Shown here: piece by piece, positions 16,380-26,957 of the stretch
Layout of the letters: each line of letters starts with the position of its first letter
Numbering within the stretch: position 1 is the stretch's first letter
Assembly (NCBI RefSeq): GCF_007750855.1
Contig: NZ_CP036291.1
Location: 5,022,001 to 5,086,000, forward strand
Length of the DNA: 64,000 nucleotides
Reading direction: 5' to 3'
DNA from: Pirellulimonas nuda
GTDB taxonomy: Bacteria > Planctomycetota > Planctomycetia > Pirellulales > Lacipirellulaceae
The notes under the pieces: generated by a model
What the model was told of the DNA's origin: nothing
What the model saw: only the letters and a program-made list of their open reading frames with translations
The model's database searches: none
Made by a program: the position numbers and the translations under genes

Positions 16380-17183
16380 CTAATGGCCGCCCCGCACAAA
16401 CTGTTCGTCGAAGTAGTTGGTGGACATTCCCGCGTCGACCACCAGCCGCTGGGCGTTCATCCCGGCCGACCGCGGGCTCAGCAGGAACGCCGCGGCCGCG
16501 GCCGCCTCTTGGGTTTGCACCGCCCGGCCGCGGAGGGTTGCCCGCTCGGCGTACAGGTACGAATCGACGTAGCCCGGGATGCCTGCCGACGCAGAGGTTT
16601 TAAGCAAACCGGGCGCCACTGCGTTGAACCGCACCTCAGAAAACTGGCTGAACGACTTCGCCAGGAACGCCAGCGAAGAGTCGAGCGCCGCCTTGACCGG
16701 CGCCATGAAGCCGTAGTTCTCGCTCGCCATGGTGGTCGTGGAGATCGACACGGTCACCACCGACGCCTGGGGCTGGAAGATTTCTTTCAGCGCGTTTGAA
16801 AGAGCAATCAGCGAAAAACAACTAATGTCGACCGTCCGCAGGAACGCCCGCTTGGTTGTCTCGTGGAAGGGGCGAGCGCCGTCCTGGTAGTCGGCAAACG
16901 CGATCGAGTGGAGCATGCCGTCGAGCCTGCCGACCCGCTGGGCTACGTCCTGGGCCAGCCGGGCGATCTGGTCTTCGTGCTCGACGTCGCAGACCAGCAC
17001 CTCGGGCCCGTCGCCCACCAGCTTCCTCACCTGGTCGCGTCGCGCCTCGCTGCGGACCGCGTACGCCACGCGGCAATCCGCTTCTTCGAGCAGCCGGGCC
17101 ACGTGCCAAGCGACGCTCTTGCGATTGGCTACCCCGCACACCAGCACGGTCTTCCCGGCGAGCTGCAAAAAATCAGCGGGCAT
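16380..17183 (-). CDS. fabI: Enoyl-[acyl-carrier-protein] reductase (NADH), FabI type
   Basis: 267-aa short-chain-dehydrogenase-fold enoyl-ACP reductase that performs the last step of each fatty-acid elongation cycle. Family marks are the divergent nucleotide motif [27 protein letters not shown], and the Tyr-x6-Lys catalytic pair in [14 protein letters not shown], which is the FabI spacing rather than the Tyr-x3-Lys of ordinary SDRs. [15 protein letters not shown] matches the substrate-loop region. The start overlaps the fabZ stop by 11 bp, so fabZ-fabI is an operon carrying consecutive steps (dehydration then reduction). Confidence 0.93.
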   Translation of the reverse strand: MPADFLQLAGKTVLVCGVANRKSVAWHVARLLEEADCRVAYAVRSEARRDQVRKLVGDGPEVLVCDVEHEDQIARLAQDVAQRVGRLDGMLHSIAFADYQDGARPFHETTKRAFLRTVDISCFSLIALSNALKEIFQPQASVVTVSISTTTMASENYGFMAPVKAALDSSLAFLAKSFSQFSEVRFNAVAPGLLKTSASAGIPGYVDSYLYAERATLRGRAVQTQEAAAAAAFLLSPRSAGMNAQRLVVDAGMSTNYFDEQFVRGGH

Positions 17184-17613
17184 CCGTCTTGGGTTCCGTC
17201 AGGGTGCAGGCGAATTCAAACCGGCAGGCGAGCGAACCGGCTGCGCTCACCCGGGCCTTCATGAAGAACGCGCTCGCCAGCCGCTCGGCCAGCTCGACCT
17301 CGATGTCCACCGTCTCGCCCGGCAGCACCTGGCGGCGGAACTGCACGTTGTTCGCCCGGGTGGCCACCGGCACCTTCCCCTGCTCGGCCTCGATCAAGCC
17401 GGCTATCAGCACCGCTCCGGCCTGCATGCTCGCCTCGCACAGGATCACGCCGGGGGTGATCGGGTACTCGGGGTAGTGCCCGGCGTACCAGAACTCTTCG
17501 CCGGTAAACGTCTTGCGGCAGACGATCCGCGCGTCGTCCCGCTCAACGATCTCATCGATCAACAAGAACGGCGGTCGGTGCGGGATGGCGGCAAGGATCG
17601 CTTCGAGTGACAT
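17173..17613 (-). CDS. fabZ: (3R)-hydroxyacyl-ACP dehydratase, FabZ type
   Basis: 146-aa hot-dog-fold dehydratase of fatty acid synthesis. [13 protein letters not shown] and [20 protein letters not shown] contain the catalytic His of the HYP motif and the downstream catalytic Glu. ATG 17613 has AGGA about 8 bases upstream; an alternative ATG at 17622 adds three residues and also has a plausible GGGAG. The overlap with fabI supports the functional call. The sequence is of the FabZ/FabA-like group common in Planctomycetes. Confidence 0.92.
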   Translation of the reverse strand: MSLEAILAAIPHRPPFLLIDEIVERDDARIVCRKTFTGEEFWYAGHYPEYPITPGVILCEASMQAGAVLIAGLIEAEQGKVPVATRANNVQFRRQVLPGETVDIEVELAERLASAFFMKARVSAAGSLACRFEFACTLTEPKTDAR

Positions 17614-17650
17614 GCCGACCATCCTGGCGGCGCTCCCCCAAAAACGCCAG

Positions 17651-17679
17651 TAGCCGACGGGTTGCGCCCCGGCGGCTAG
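17651..17679 (-). terminator. Imperfect GC-rich hairpin after the second kinase gene
   Basis: TAGCCGACGGG and CCCCGGCGGCTA pair imperfectly around a short loop, just downstream of the kinase stop at 17705 and upstream of fabZ. No long T-run is present. Confidence 0.35.
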
Positions 17680-17704
17680 TGGGGTGGGAGAGCTGCGGGT
17701 TGGA

Positions 17705-18613
17705 TCAGGTCAGCGAGAAGCACGCGATCTCGAGCCTGACCAGCTCGCGGGCCACCGCCGCCGCGCTGTCGGGGCGGCGTAGCGCCTCCTTGGCCAGCAG
17801 CCTGTGCACCAGCGACGCCACCGGCTTGGGCAGGTCGGGCCGCACGCTGCGGATGCACTCGGGCTTGGCCTGGCGGTGCATCTCGATCAGCCGCGCGGGC
17901 TCGTCTGCCTCCAGCGGCAACCGGCCGGCGATCATCTCGTACAGCATCACCCCCAGGCTGTAGAGGTCGCTGCGGGCGTCGGCGCCGCAGGCGCTGGTCA
18001 CGCGCTCGGGGGCGATGTAGCTGAGCGTCCCCATCACGGGCCGGGCCGACCACGCCCGCGTCTCGTTGGCCGACTGACAGAACCCCAGGTCGAGCAGCGT
18101 GGCGTGCCCGTCGGGGCCCACCAGCACGTTGCTGGGCTTCACGTCGCCGTGGATCATGCCGGTCTGCTGGTGCAACGCGGCCAGCGCCTCGGCCGCCTGG
18201 CGGGCGATCCACAGCGCCTGCGGCAGCCGCGGCCGGCCCCCTTGGAGCAGCGCCTGCAGCGACTGGCCGACGATCCTCGGCGTCACCACATAGAACGGCG
18301 GCGCCGCCACGTGGGCCGCTAGCACCGGCAGCAGGTTGGGGTGGCTCACCTTGCGGCCCACCAGCGCCTCGCGGCGTTGCAGCTCGATGGCGCCGGTGTC
18401 GTTCCACCACTCCTTCTTCAGCGTCTTGATGGCGTAACACGCGGCGCCCGGGGCGTCTTCGTGCTCGGCCAGGTAAACGCGGTTCAGGGCGCCCTCGCCC
18501 ATTAGCCGCACCAGACGCCACGGCCCCAGCCGGCCGACCATCTTGCGCCGATCCGCGGGCTTGGCGGCCGCTGGCGCTGTGGCTGGCTTGGTTGACTGTT
18601 CTGCGAGCGGCAT
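17705..18613 (-). CDS. Ser/Thr protein kinase (non-RD), soluble
   Basis: 302-aa protein consisting almost only of a Hanks-type kinase domain. The glycine loop is MGEGALNRVYLAEH, the catalytic Lys is in CYAIKTLKK, and the catalytic loop reads IHGDVKPSNVLV, so the usual Arg of HRD is Gly. The Mg-binding motif is LLDLGFCQS (DLG), and SYIAPERV is the APE equivalent. There is no transmembrane segment or sensor domain. ATG 18613 (MPLAEQ) is preferred; a longer frame to 18652 adds 13 hydrophobic residues of unlikely relevance. Its neighbours fabZ-fabI run the same way, but a hairpin intervenes. Confidence 0.88.
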   Translation of the reverse strand: MPLAEQSTKPATAPAAAKPADRRKMVGRLGPWRLVRLMGEGALNRVYLAEHEDAPGAACYAIKTLKKEWWNDTGAIELQRREALVGRKVSHPNLLPVLAAHVAAPPFYVVTPRIVGQSLQALLQGGRPRLPQALWIARQAAEALAALHQQTGMIHGDVKPSNVLVGPDGHATLLDLGFCQSANETRAWSARPVMGTLSYIAPERVTSACGADARSDLYSLGVMLYEMIAGRLPLEADEPARLIEMHRQAKPECIRSVRPDLPKPVASLVHRLLAKEALRRPDSAAAVARELVRLEIACFSLT

Positions 18614-18697
18614 CGTTGTGTCAAGCAATAGGAGAAGAGTGGGCAGACCCAAACAGAAGATCGGCAGACGGCGCCGGTTAAGTTGAGCGGGAGGCCC

Positions 18698-19729
18698 TCA
18701 CGCGCCGACGTACCGCGCTAGCACGCTACGCGCAGCCGACTCTTCTTCCACCCCGCCGACGATCGCCCGCCCGTCCGCAAACAGCGTCAGCTCGTAGGCG
18801 TCCACCCGCAGCCGCACCAAGAACGGGGTTGCCGTAACGTCGCCCACCTTCGACAGCCGATCGGCCAGCGCCGCCAGGTCGACCCGCTGCGGCGCCATCG
18901 GGCGGACCTGCACCGCGTTGCGGCCACAAAGCACCGCGGCCTGAGAACCGAGCCGGCCCTCCAGCCACGCGTAGTCCCGCTGGCCGCAGGCCCGGCACGT
19001 GCCGGCTGGCTGCAGCGAGCTTAGGTCGAGCTGCCGGATGTGGTTCCGCCACAAATCGATGACGGTCAGCCCACGCGATGCGTCGGCCCGGTTGCCGGTG
19101 AGCAGCTTGAGCGCCTCGGCCGCTTGCAGCGCGGCGACCATGCCAACCGCCGGACCGAGCACCCCCGCGGTGTCGCAGGTGGGCGCCGCGCCCGGCGCGG
19201 GGGGCTCCGGCGCCAGGCACGCCAGGCAGGGCGTCTCGCCCGGCAGCACCGGCATCACCTGGCCCTCGGCGCCCAGCACGCCGCCATACACCCAGGGTTT
19301 GTTGTGCTTCAAGCAGTAGTCGTTTACCAGCAGCCGGGTCTCGAAGTTGTCCGTGCCGTCGATCACCAGGTCGCAGTCGCCGGCCAGCGCCGCGATGTTG
19401 TGGTGCGTCAGGTCGCCCACGACCGGCTCGACCGCAACCTGCGAGTTCACCCCCCTCAGCTTCTGGGCCGCCGCCACTGCCTTGGGCGCTCCGGCCAGGG
19501 CGTCGGCCTCGTCGAACAACACCTGCCGTTGCAGGTTGCTCAGCTCTACGACGTCGCGGTCCAACAACCGCGTGAAGCCCACCCCGGCCCGCACCAACAG
19601 CTGCGCCGAGGCCGATCCGAGCGCGCCGACCCCCACCACCAACACCCGGCTCTCGGCCAGACGCTGCTGGCCCGCCAGGCCGATGGGCGCGAAGCGTTCT
19701 TGGCGTGAGTAGCGGTCGGCGTGATTCAT
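18698..19729 (-). CDS. ThiF/MoeB-family adenylyltransferase
   Basis: 343-aa E1-like enzyme that adenylates the C-terminal glycine of a ThiS/MoaD-type sulfur carrier. Visible: RYSRQERF at the N-terminus, the Rossmann motif VLVVGVGALGSA, the Arg finger in LSNLQRQVLF, VIDGTDNFETR, and two CxxC zinc pairs (CLAC and CRAC). The C-terminal about 85 residues (from LCGRNAVQVRP) form a small domain found in many ThiF homologues in place of rhodanese. The start codon overlaps the stop of the 100-aa gene (ATGA). No carrier-protein gene is adjacent, so thiamin, Moco or another pathway cannot be decided. Confidence 0.9.
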   Translation of the reverse strand: MNHADRYSRQERFAPIGLAGQQRLAESRVLVVGVGALGSASAQLLVRAGVGFTRLLDRDVVELSNLQRQVLFDEADALAGAPKAVAAAQKLRGVNSQVAVEPVVGDLTHHNIAALAGDCDLVIDGTDNFETRLLVNDYCLKHNKPWVYGGVLGAEGQVMPVLPGETPCLACLAPEPPAPGAAPTCDTAGVLGPAVGMVAALQAAEALKLLTGNRADASRGLTVIDLWRNHIRQLDLSSLQPAGTCRACGQRDYAWLEGRLGSQAAVLCGRNAVQVRPMAPQRVDLAALADRLSKVGDVTATPFLVRLRVDAYELTLFADGRAIVGGVEEESAARSVLARYVGA

Positions 19730-20028
19730 GGCGTCTTGTTTCGCTTCGGTCGCAGCTCGATCCGCACGGCGGCGCCGCTGCCCAGAGTCAGCTCGTAGTA
19801 GAACCGCGCCGCGTCGGTCGAGTAGCACGGGTCGATGATCGCCACCGCCGCGCGACCGTCACTACTTGGGACAATCGGAAACTCGGCCGGCAGCGTGCGC
19901 GAACCGTCGCACAACGGGCCGCGACAAACGCCCCCCGAGGCCGATTGCGGCGGGTCGAACGTCAGCACCAGCCGAGCGACCCCGTCGTCTGCCTCGGTCA
20001 CCTCGATCGTCGGGCCGTTATTCATCAT
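19726..20028 (-). CDS. Hypothetical 100-aa protein between uvrA and thiF-like genes
   Basis: Not recognised. An all-beta-looking sequence: TIEVTEADDGVARLVLTFD, then GGVCRGPLCDGSRTLPAEF, AAVAIIDPCYSTDAARFYYE and AVRIELRPKR. Three cysteines (GVCRGPLC and DPCYS) might bind metal. It overlaps uvrA by 11 bp at its start and the thiF-like gene by 4 bp at its end, which argues that it is real and co-translated with both. Two adjacent ATG codons (20028, 20025) are possible starts. Confidence 0.75.
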   Translation of the reverse strand: MMNNGPTIEVTEADDGVARLVLTFDPPQSASGGVCRGPLCDGSRTLPAEFPIVPSSDGRAAVAIIDPCYSTDAARFYYELTLGSGAAVRIELRPKRNKTP

Positions 20029-22882
20029 CGTCGTCCGGCAGCGCTTCCAGCTCGCGCCGCCGCGCCAGCGTCTCGGCCAGCGCCTTGCCGGTGGGCAGGT
20101 CGGTCCGCTGGGCCACTTGTTCGGGGGTGCCGACCGCCGCCACGCGCCCGCCGGCGTCCCCCGCGCCGGGGCCGAGGTCGATCACCCAGTCGGCCGCCAG
20201 CATCAGCTGCAGGTTGTGCTCAACGATCAGCAGCGAGTGCCCCACCGCCAGCAGCGCCTCGAAGCAATCCAGCAGCCGCGTGACGTCCGACATGTGCAGC
20301 CCGGTGGTCGGCTCGTCCATCACGAACAGCGTCCGCCCCGCCTGCTTGGCCGAGAGGATCCCCGCCAGCTTGAGCCGCTGCGCCTCGCCCCCGCTGAGCG
20401 TGCTGGCCGGCTGGCCGAGCGTCAGGTAGTCGAGCCCCACGTCCAACAGCGGCTTGAGCCGCTGCTGCACCTTCACGTGCCCGCGGAAGAAGCGGAACGC
20501 CTCGTGCACGGTCAGGTCGAGCACCTCGGCGATGCTCAGCCCGCGTTGCTTCACGTCCAGCACCTCCGCCTTGAAGCGAGTGCCGCCGCAGTCGGGGCAG
20601 ACCATCGACACGTCCGCCATGAACTGCATGTCCACCTCCAAGCGGCCGATCCCCTGGCACGTCTCGCAGCGACCGCCTCCGACATTGAAGCTAAAGTGCC
20701 CCGGCCCGTAGCCGCGGGACTTGGCGTCGGCCTGCTCTGCGAAGACCGTGCGGATGGCGTCCATCGCTTTGACGTACGTCACCGGGTTCGAGCGTGTGGA
20801 GCGCGCCACGGGGCGTTGATCTACCAGCACCAGCTCGGCGAGCTGGCCGACGCCCAGCAGGTCGTCGTGCGGCAGCGGGGTCGCCGATGCGTCGTCGCGG
20901 TGAAGTTGGCGCTGGGCCGCCGGGGCCAGCGTCCCTAGCACCAGGCTGCTCTTGCCCGCGCCGCTCACGCCGGAGACAACGCACAGCACCCCCAGCGGGA
21001 CCTCGACGTCGATCCCCTTCAGGTTGTGGCCGCGCGCCCCGCGCAGCTTCAACCAACCGGGGCTCGGCTCGCGGCGCGGGCCGTGCGGCGCCATCGTCCG
21101 CCGGCCGGTGAGCCAGTCCCCCGTCTTCGACGCCGGGCAATCGGCCATCCCCGCGGGAGGCCCCTGGTAAACCACCGTCCCCCCCTCGGCCCCCGCCTGG
21201 GGGCCGAACTCGACCGCCTCGTCCGCGCGGTCGATGATCGACTCTTCGTGCTCGATCACGAGCACCGTGTTGCCGCGGTCGCGGAGCCCGGTGAGAGCTT
21301 CAGCCAGCTTGTCGACGTCGGCCGAGTGCAGCCCCGCCGAGGGTTCGTCTAGCACGTACAGCAGGTCGACCAGGTTCGAGCCCAGCGTAGTGGTCATCGC
21401 CACGCGGGCGCCCTCGCCGCTGCTGAGCGTGCGGAGCGTGCGGTCGAGCGTCAGGTAGCCGAGCCCCACCGACCGCAGGTAGCGCAGTCGGGCAGCCACT
21501 TCTTCTACCACCAGGCCCGCTGCCGCGAGCCGCGGGTCGCGCTCCCCCTGCGCCGCGAACCAAGCGTCCGCGGCGTCGATGCTCTGTCGGCACAGGTCCG
21601 CAAAGTTCTTCCCCCCCAGCCGCACCGCCAGCGCCTCGGGCCGCAGACGGGCGCCGTGGCACTCGGGGCAGGTGCGGTAGCTCCGCCAGCGGCTCAAGAA
21701 GACCCGCAGGTGCATCTTGTACTTACGACGCTCCAGCCAACGGAAGAAGCCGGCCAGCCCGCCGAACTCGTGCTCGGCCGACCCGTTCTGGATGATCGCC
21801 AGGTGCTCCGGCCGCAGCTCGGCGAACGGCGCGTCCACCGGCAGGCCGACCTTTGGCGCAAGCGCCAGCAGCTCCTCAAGCTCGTGGGCGTAGGCCGGCG
21901 TGTTCCACGGCGCGACGGCGCCCTCGCGGAGCGACTTCGTCTTGTCCGGCACGATCAAGTCGAGATCTTCTTCGACGATGCTGCCGAACCCCTCGCACGC
22001 CGGGCACGCCCCCAGCGGGTTGTTGAAGTTGAATAGCTGCGGCTGCGGCTCGGCGTACTCCCGCCCGCACCCCTCGCAGCACAGCCGGTTGCTGAACCGC
22101 CGCTGACGCCACGCCCGGCCGTCGACCTCCAGGACGCCGTCCCAAGGCGCCTCGCTGGCCAGCACCACGCAGGCGCCGTCGCCGCCATCGAGCGCCGCTT
22201 CGATGGCCTCGGACAACCTATCGGCCTCCACACGCCCCGCGGTCACGCGGTCCCCCACCACCAACGCGTCGCCGGCCGCCGCGCCCGGCGGCGAGGCCAG
22301 CTCGATCATCGCGCCCCCAACGATGCCGCGGACAAAGCCGAGCGCCCGGTAGTGTTCGAGCCGCGTGGCCAGCCCCCCCTCCCCTACGGCCGGGAAGCAG
22401 ATCATCACGCGCGCACCCTCGGCGAGCGCCGCGACCTGCGCCACGATCGCGTCGACCGAGTCGCGCTCCACCGGGCGCTCGCAGGCCGGACAAATAATCC
22501 GTCCCACCCGCGCCAGCAGCAGCCGCAGGTGCTCGGCGATCTCGGTCGCCGTGGCCACGGTCGCCCGGTTCGACCGGCTGGCGCCGCGCCGCGTCACGGC
22601 GATCGCCGGCGGCAGCCCCTCGATCCGGTCGACGTCGGGCCGGTCGAGCCGGTCCAAGAACTGCCGCGCGTACGTGGAGAAGGTCTCGAGGTAGCGCCGC
22701 TGGCTCTCGGCGTGCAGCGTGTCGACCGCCAGGCTGGTCTTGCCCGAGCCCGAGGGCCCACAGAACACGATCAGCCGGTTCCGCGGCAGGTCGAGGTCGA
22801 CCTCCTTGAGGTTGTGCGCGCGGGCGCCGCGCACGCGGATGGCGGCGGCGCTGTCGTTCGGGGCTAGAGGCGGGTCAGACAC
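20018..22882 (-). CDS. uvrA: UvrA-family excinuclease ATPase
   Basis: 954-aa tandem ABC ATPase of nucleotide excision repair. The first Walker A is GPSGSGKTS (residues about 42-50), the second GVSGAGKSS. Zinc modules are CPACERP, CEGCGRE plus CPACEGFG, and CETCQGIG plus CPDCGG. The second half has a canonical LSGGEAQRLKL signature and DEPTTGLH. The first half has LSSGEGARV where UvrA normally has LSGGE, while its Walker B (LDEPSAGLH) is intact. The start is GTG at 22882. Planctomycetes often carry more than one UvrA; whether this is the main repair protein or a paralogue cannot be decided here. Confidence 0.9.
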   Translation of the reverse strand: MSDPPLAPNDSAAAIRVRGARAHNLKEVDLDLPRNRLIVFCGPSGSGKTSLAVDTLHAESQRRYLETFSTYARQFLDRLDRPDVDRIEGLPPAIAVTRRGASRSNRATVATATEIAEHLRLLLARVGRIICPACERPVERDSVDAIVAQVAALAEGARVMICFPAVGEGGLATRLEHYRALGFVRGIVGGAMIELASPPGAAAGDALVVGDRVTAGRVEADRLSEAIEAALDGGDGACVVLASEAPWDGVLEVDGRAWRQRRFSNRLCCEGCGREYAEPQPQLFNFNNPLGACPACEGFGSIVEEDLDLIVPDKTKSLREGAVAPWNTPAYAHELEELLALAPKVGLPVDAPFAELRPEHLAIIQNGSAEHEFGGLAGFFRWLERRKYKMHLRVFLSRWRSYRTCPECHGARLRPEALAVRLGGKNFADLCRQSIDAADAWFAAQGERDPRLAAAGLVVEEVAARLRYLRSVGLGYLTLDRTLRTLSSGEGARVAMTTTLGSNLVDLLYVLDEPSAGLHSADVDKLAEALTGLRDRGNTVLVIEHEESIIDRADEAVEFGPQAGAEGGTVVYQGPPAGMADCPASKTGDWLTGRRTMAPHGPRREPSPGWLKLRGARGHNLKGIDVEVPLGVLCVVSGVSGAGKSSLVLGTLAPAAQRQLHRDDASATPLPHDDLLGVGQLAELVLVDQRPVARSTRSNPVTYVKAMDAIRTVFAEQADAKSRGYGPGHFSFNVGGGRCETCQGIGRLEVDMQFMADVSMVCPDCGGTRFKAEVLDVKQRGLSIAEVLDLTVHEAFRFFRGHVKVQQRLKPLLDVGLDYLTLGQPASTLSGGEAQRLKLAGILSAKQAGRTLFVMDEPTTGLHMSDVTRLLDCFEALLAVGHSLLIVEHNLQLMLAADWVIDLGPGAGDAGGRVAAVGTPEQVAQRTDLPTGKALAETLARRRELEALPDDDDE

Positions 22883-23105
22883 GCGGGGCGGCCAGCGGCT
22901 AAGGGGCTCAGCCGCGGCGACCGCGGCGCAATCCGCTAAGCTACCCCCTGGGCCACCGGGTCGCTACCGGACGCACCGCCTAAGAGAGTCGTCCGACCCC
23001 AGCAGTAGAACCCTGTAATGAGCGATGCGCACAATGGAAACCCGCCCGGCAAAACCCGACCGAAACCGCTCGACCCCGATCGCCTCGGCGGGGTAGAATT
23101 ACGGC

Positions 23106-23327
23106 ATGGCTACCTACCTCCGCGCCCATTTCGATGGACAATCGATCATCCTCGACGAGCCCGCGACGCTCACTCCGGGGCAGACGCTGCGTGTGCTGGT
23201 AGAGCCGGCAACTGACTCGCTAGCATCGCCCGGAGAAACCAAACTTTTCGGAGCTTGCAAGGGCATGTTCGTGATGGGCGGCGACTTCAATGATCCGCTT
23301 GATTGTTTCGCCGACTACCGCGAATAG
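23106..23327 (+). CDS. VapB-like antitoxin (DUF2281-type)
   Basis: 73-aa protein directly upstream of a PIN-domain toxin frame. The N-terminus (YLRAHFDGQSIILDEPATL) is the small beta module common in such antitoxins. The C-terminus (KGMFVMGGDFNDPLDCFADY) closely resembles the DUF2281 tail 'GLFVM-DDFD-PL-DF-EY', the toxin-binding segment. The stop is 9 bp before the toxin's ATG. Although the partner is frameshifted, this gene is intact and could still act as a DNA-binding repressor or decoy. Confidence 0.8.
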   Translation: MATYLRAHFDGQSIILDEPATLTPGQTLRVLVEPATDSLASPGETKLFGACKGMFVMGGDFNDPLDCFADYRE

Positions 23328-23336
23328 GCGCCGACG

Positions 23337-23784
23337 ATGAGTTCGACCTTTGACGCGACCTCGGGCCCGATTCTGTTCGATACGCAAGTGATGGATCTGG
23401 GTTGTCGAAGGCTCAGAAAAAGTACCCTTGCACATCCGTAAAGCCGTTAACGATCGAGGCCTCCGTCGCCTATTCAGTGTCGCTAGCGTGTGGGAGATGG
23501 CAATCAAGATTGCCATCGAAAAGTTGGCGTTGCAGCATGGGGACCTCAACGACTTCCTTGAGGTCCTCGATAAGAACTCAGTCGAACTTGTGCCGGTACG
23601 ATCACGAGAAGCGAGTGATGTGGCAACTCTGCCAAGCGTCCATCAGCAGGCTGCTTCGGGCGCCGGTGGACGCCACCAGGACCCTTTCGACCGCCTAATC
23701 GCGGCTCAGTGCCTCCGCTACGACCTCACGCTGGTGTCGGTGGACAAGCAGTTCGACGCCTACGGCGTGCGCCGCGTTTGGTGA
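23337..23784 (+). pseudogene. PIN-domain toxin (VapC-like) interrupted by a one-base frameshift
   Basis: The reading frame from ATG 23337 begins MSSTFDATSGPILFDTQVM and then runs out of homology, ending at a TAA 45 bp later. The +1 frame resumes exactly there with IWVVEGSEKVPLHIRKAVN and continues to 23784. Removing one G of the GG at 23393-23394 restores a single protein of about 148 aa. In it all PIN acidic residues are present: Asp in LFDTQ, Glu in SVWEMAIK, Asp in DPFDRLIAAQ and Asp in SVDKQFDAYG. The lesion is therefore recent, a sequencing error, or (less likely) a programmed shift. PIN toxins are RNases; with the frameshift this one should be inactive. Confidence 0.85.
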
Positions 23785-23913
23785 TCCAACTCGTAGGATG
23801 GGTGGGGTGAAGGGGTGGCAAAACAAAAGGAAGAAGCAACACCTCAAGTCGTAAGAGGGGAATCTGTAGCCTTCAACGGGACACATCTAGCCGAACCGCC
23901 ACGCTATGTTGAA

Positions 23914-24459
23914 ATGACTGCTCGTTCAGAAAGAGAGAACGATCGCCCGACCCGGTCGTCAGTAACCGCTGTGAAGTGCACGTGCGGGTACCTTCAGCGA
24001 GCGGCCGACGAGCCGGGGACCCCGATTGTTTTTGACGCAACCACGAATGAGTACCTCTTCGTCTACCCACAGCAAGAGGGCCCGGGGCTGGCGGACTTGG
24101 TCATCTACCACTGCCCATTCTGCGGTGGAGCGGCGCCCGCCTCTAAGCGTCAATTGCTCTTCCACGTGGTTCCTTCCGCGGAGGTGTCGCGGCTGAAAGA
24201 ACTGATGCGACCGATCCGCTCAATCCGTCAGGCATTTGAACGACTCGGCGCTCCGGAAAGTGATGACCCGGCTGGGTTTACCGTCACCAGCGATGAGGCC
24301 GGCGGCGTGGCGGGTTCGGTAGTTCCAAGTCGCAAGCTGACCTATAGGTCGCTTTCCACGGTGGCCGATGTCAACGTCATAGAACGCCTAGACGGTTCGA
24401 TCGGCTTCAGCTTTAGCGGCAAGTTCCTTCGGCCAGATGAGGCAGACGCTTCGCTGTAA
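23914..24459 (+). CDS. Hypothetical zinc-ribbon-like protein
   Basis: Function not recognised. About 181 aa from ATG 23914; the frame is open back to a GTG at 23815, but that extension has poor codon bias and no Shine-Dalgarno at proper spacing. Two cysteine pairs, CTCGY and HCPFCGG, separated by about 50 residues, look like a split zinc ribbon. Between them is DATTNEYLFVYPQQ, and after them RLKELMRPIRSIRQAFERLG, a helical segment. The C-terminal 60 residues are less ordered. Codon third positions are noticeably less GC-rich than neighbouring genes, consistent with acquisition alongside the adjacent toxin-antitoxin module. Confidence 0.65.
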   Translation: MTARSERENDRPTRSSVTAVKCTCGYLQRAADEPGTPIVFDATTNEYLFVYPQQEGPGLADLVIYHCPFCGGAAPASKRQLLFHVVPSAEVSRLKELMRPIRSIRQAFERLGAPESDDPAGFTVTSDEAGGVAGSVVPSRKLTYRSLSTVADVNVIERLDGSIGFSFSGKFLRPDEADASL

Positions 24460-26859
<2,400 letters not shown>

Positions 26860-26957
26860 TTTTCACCCCAGCAGCAATTATTCTAAGGGTCGGCTACGAA
26901 TAGGCCCCCGCCCCGCGGCGGGCGTCCCCCCGTTTCCCCTACTTCACGGCTTCTGCT

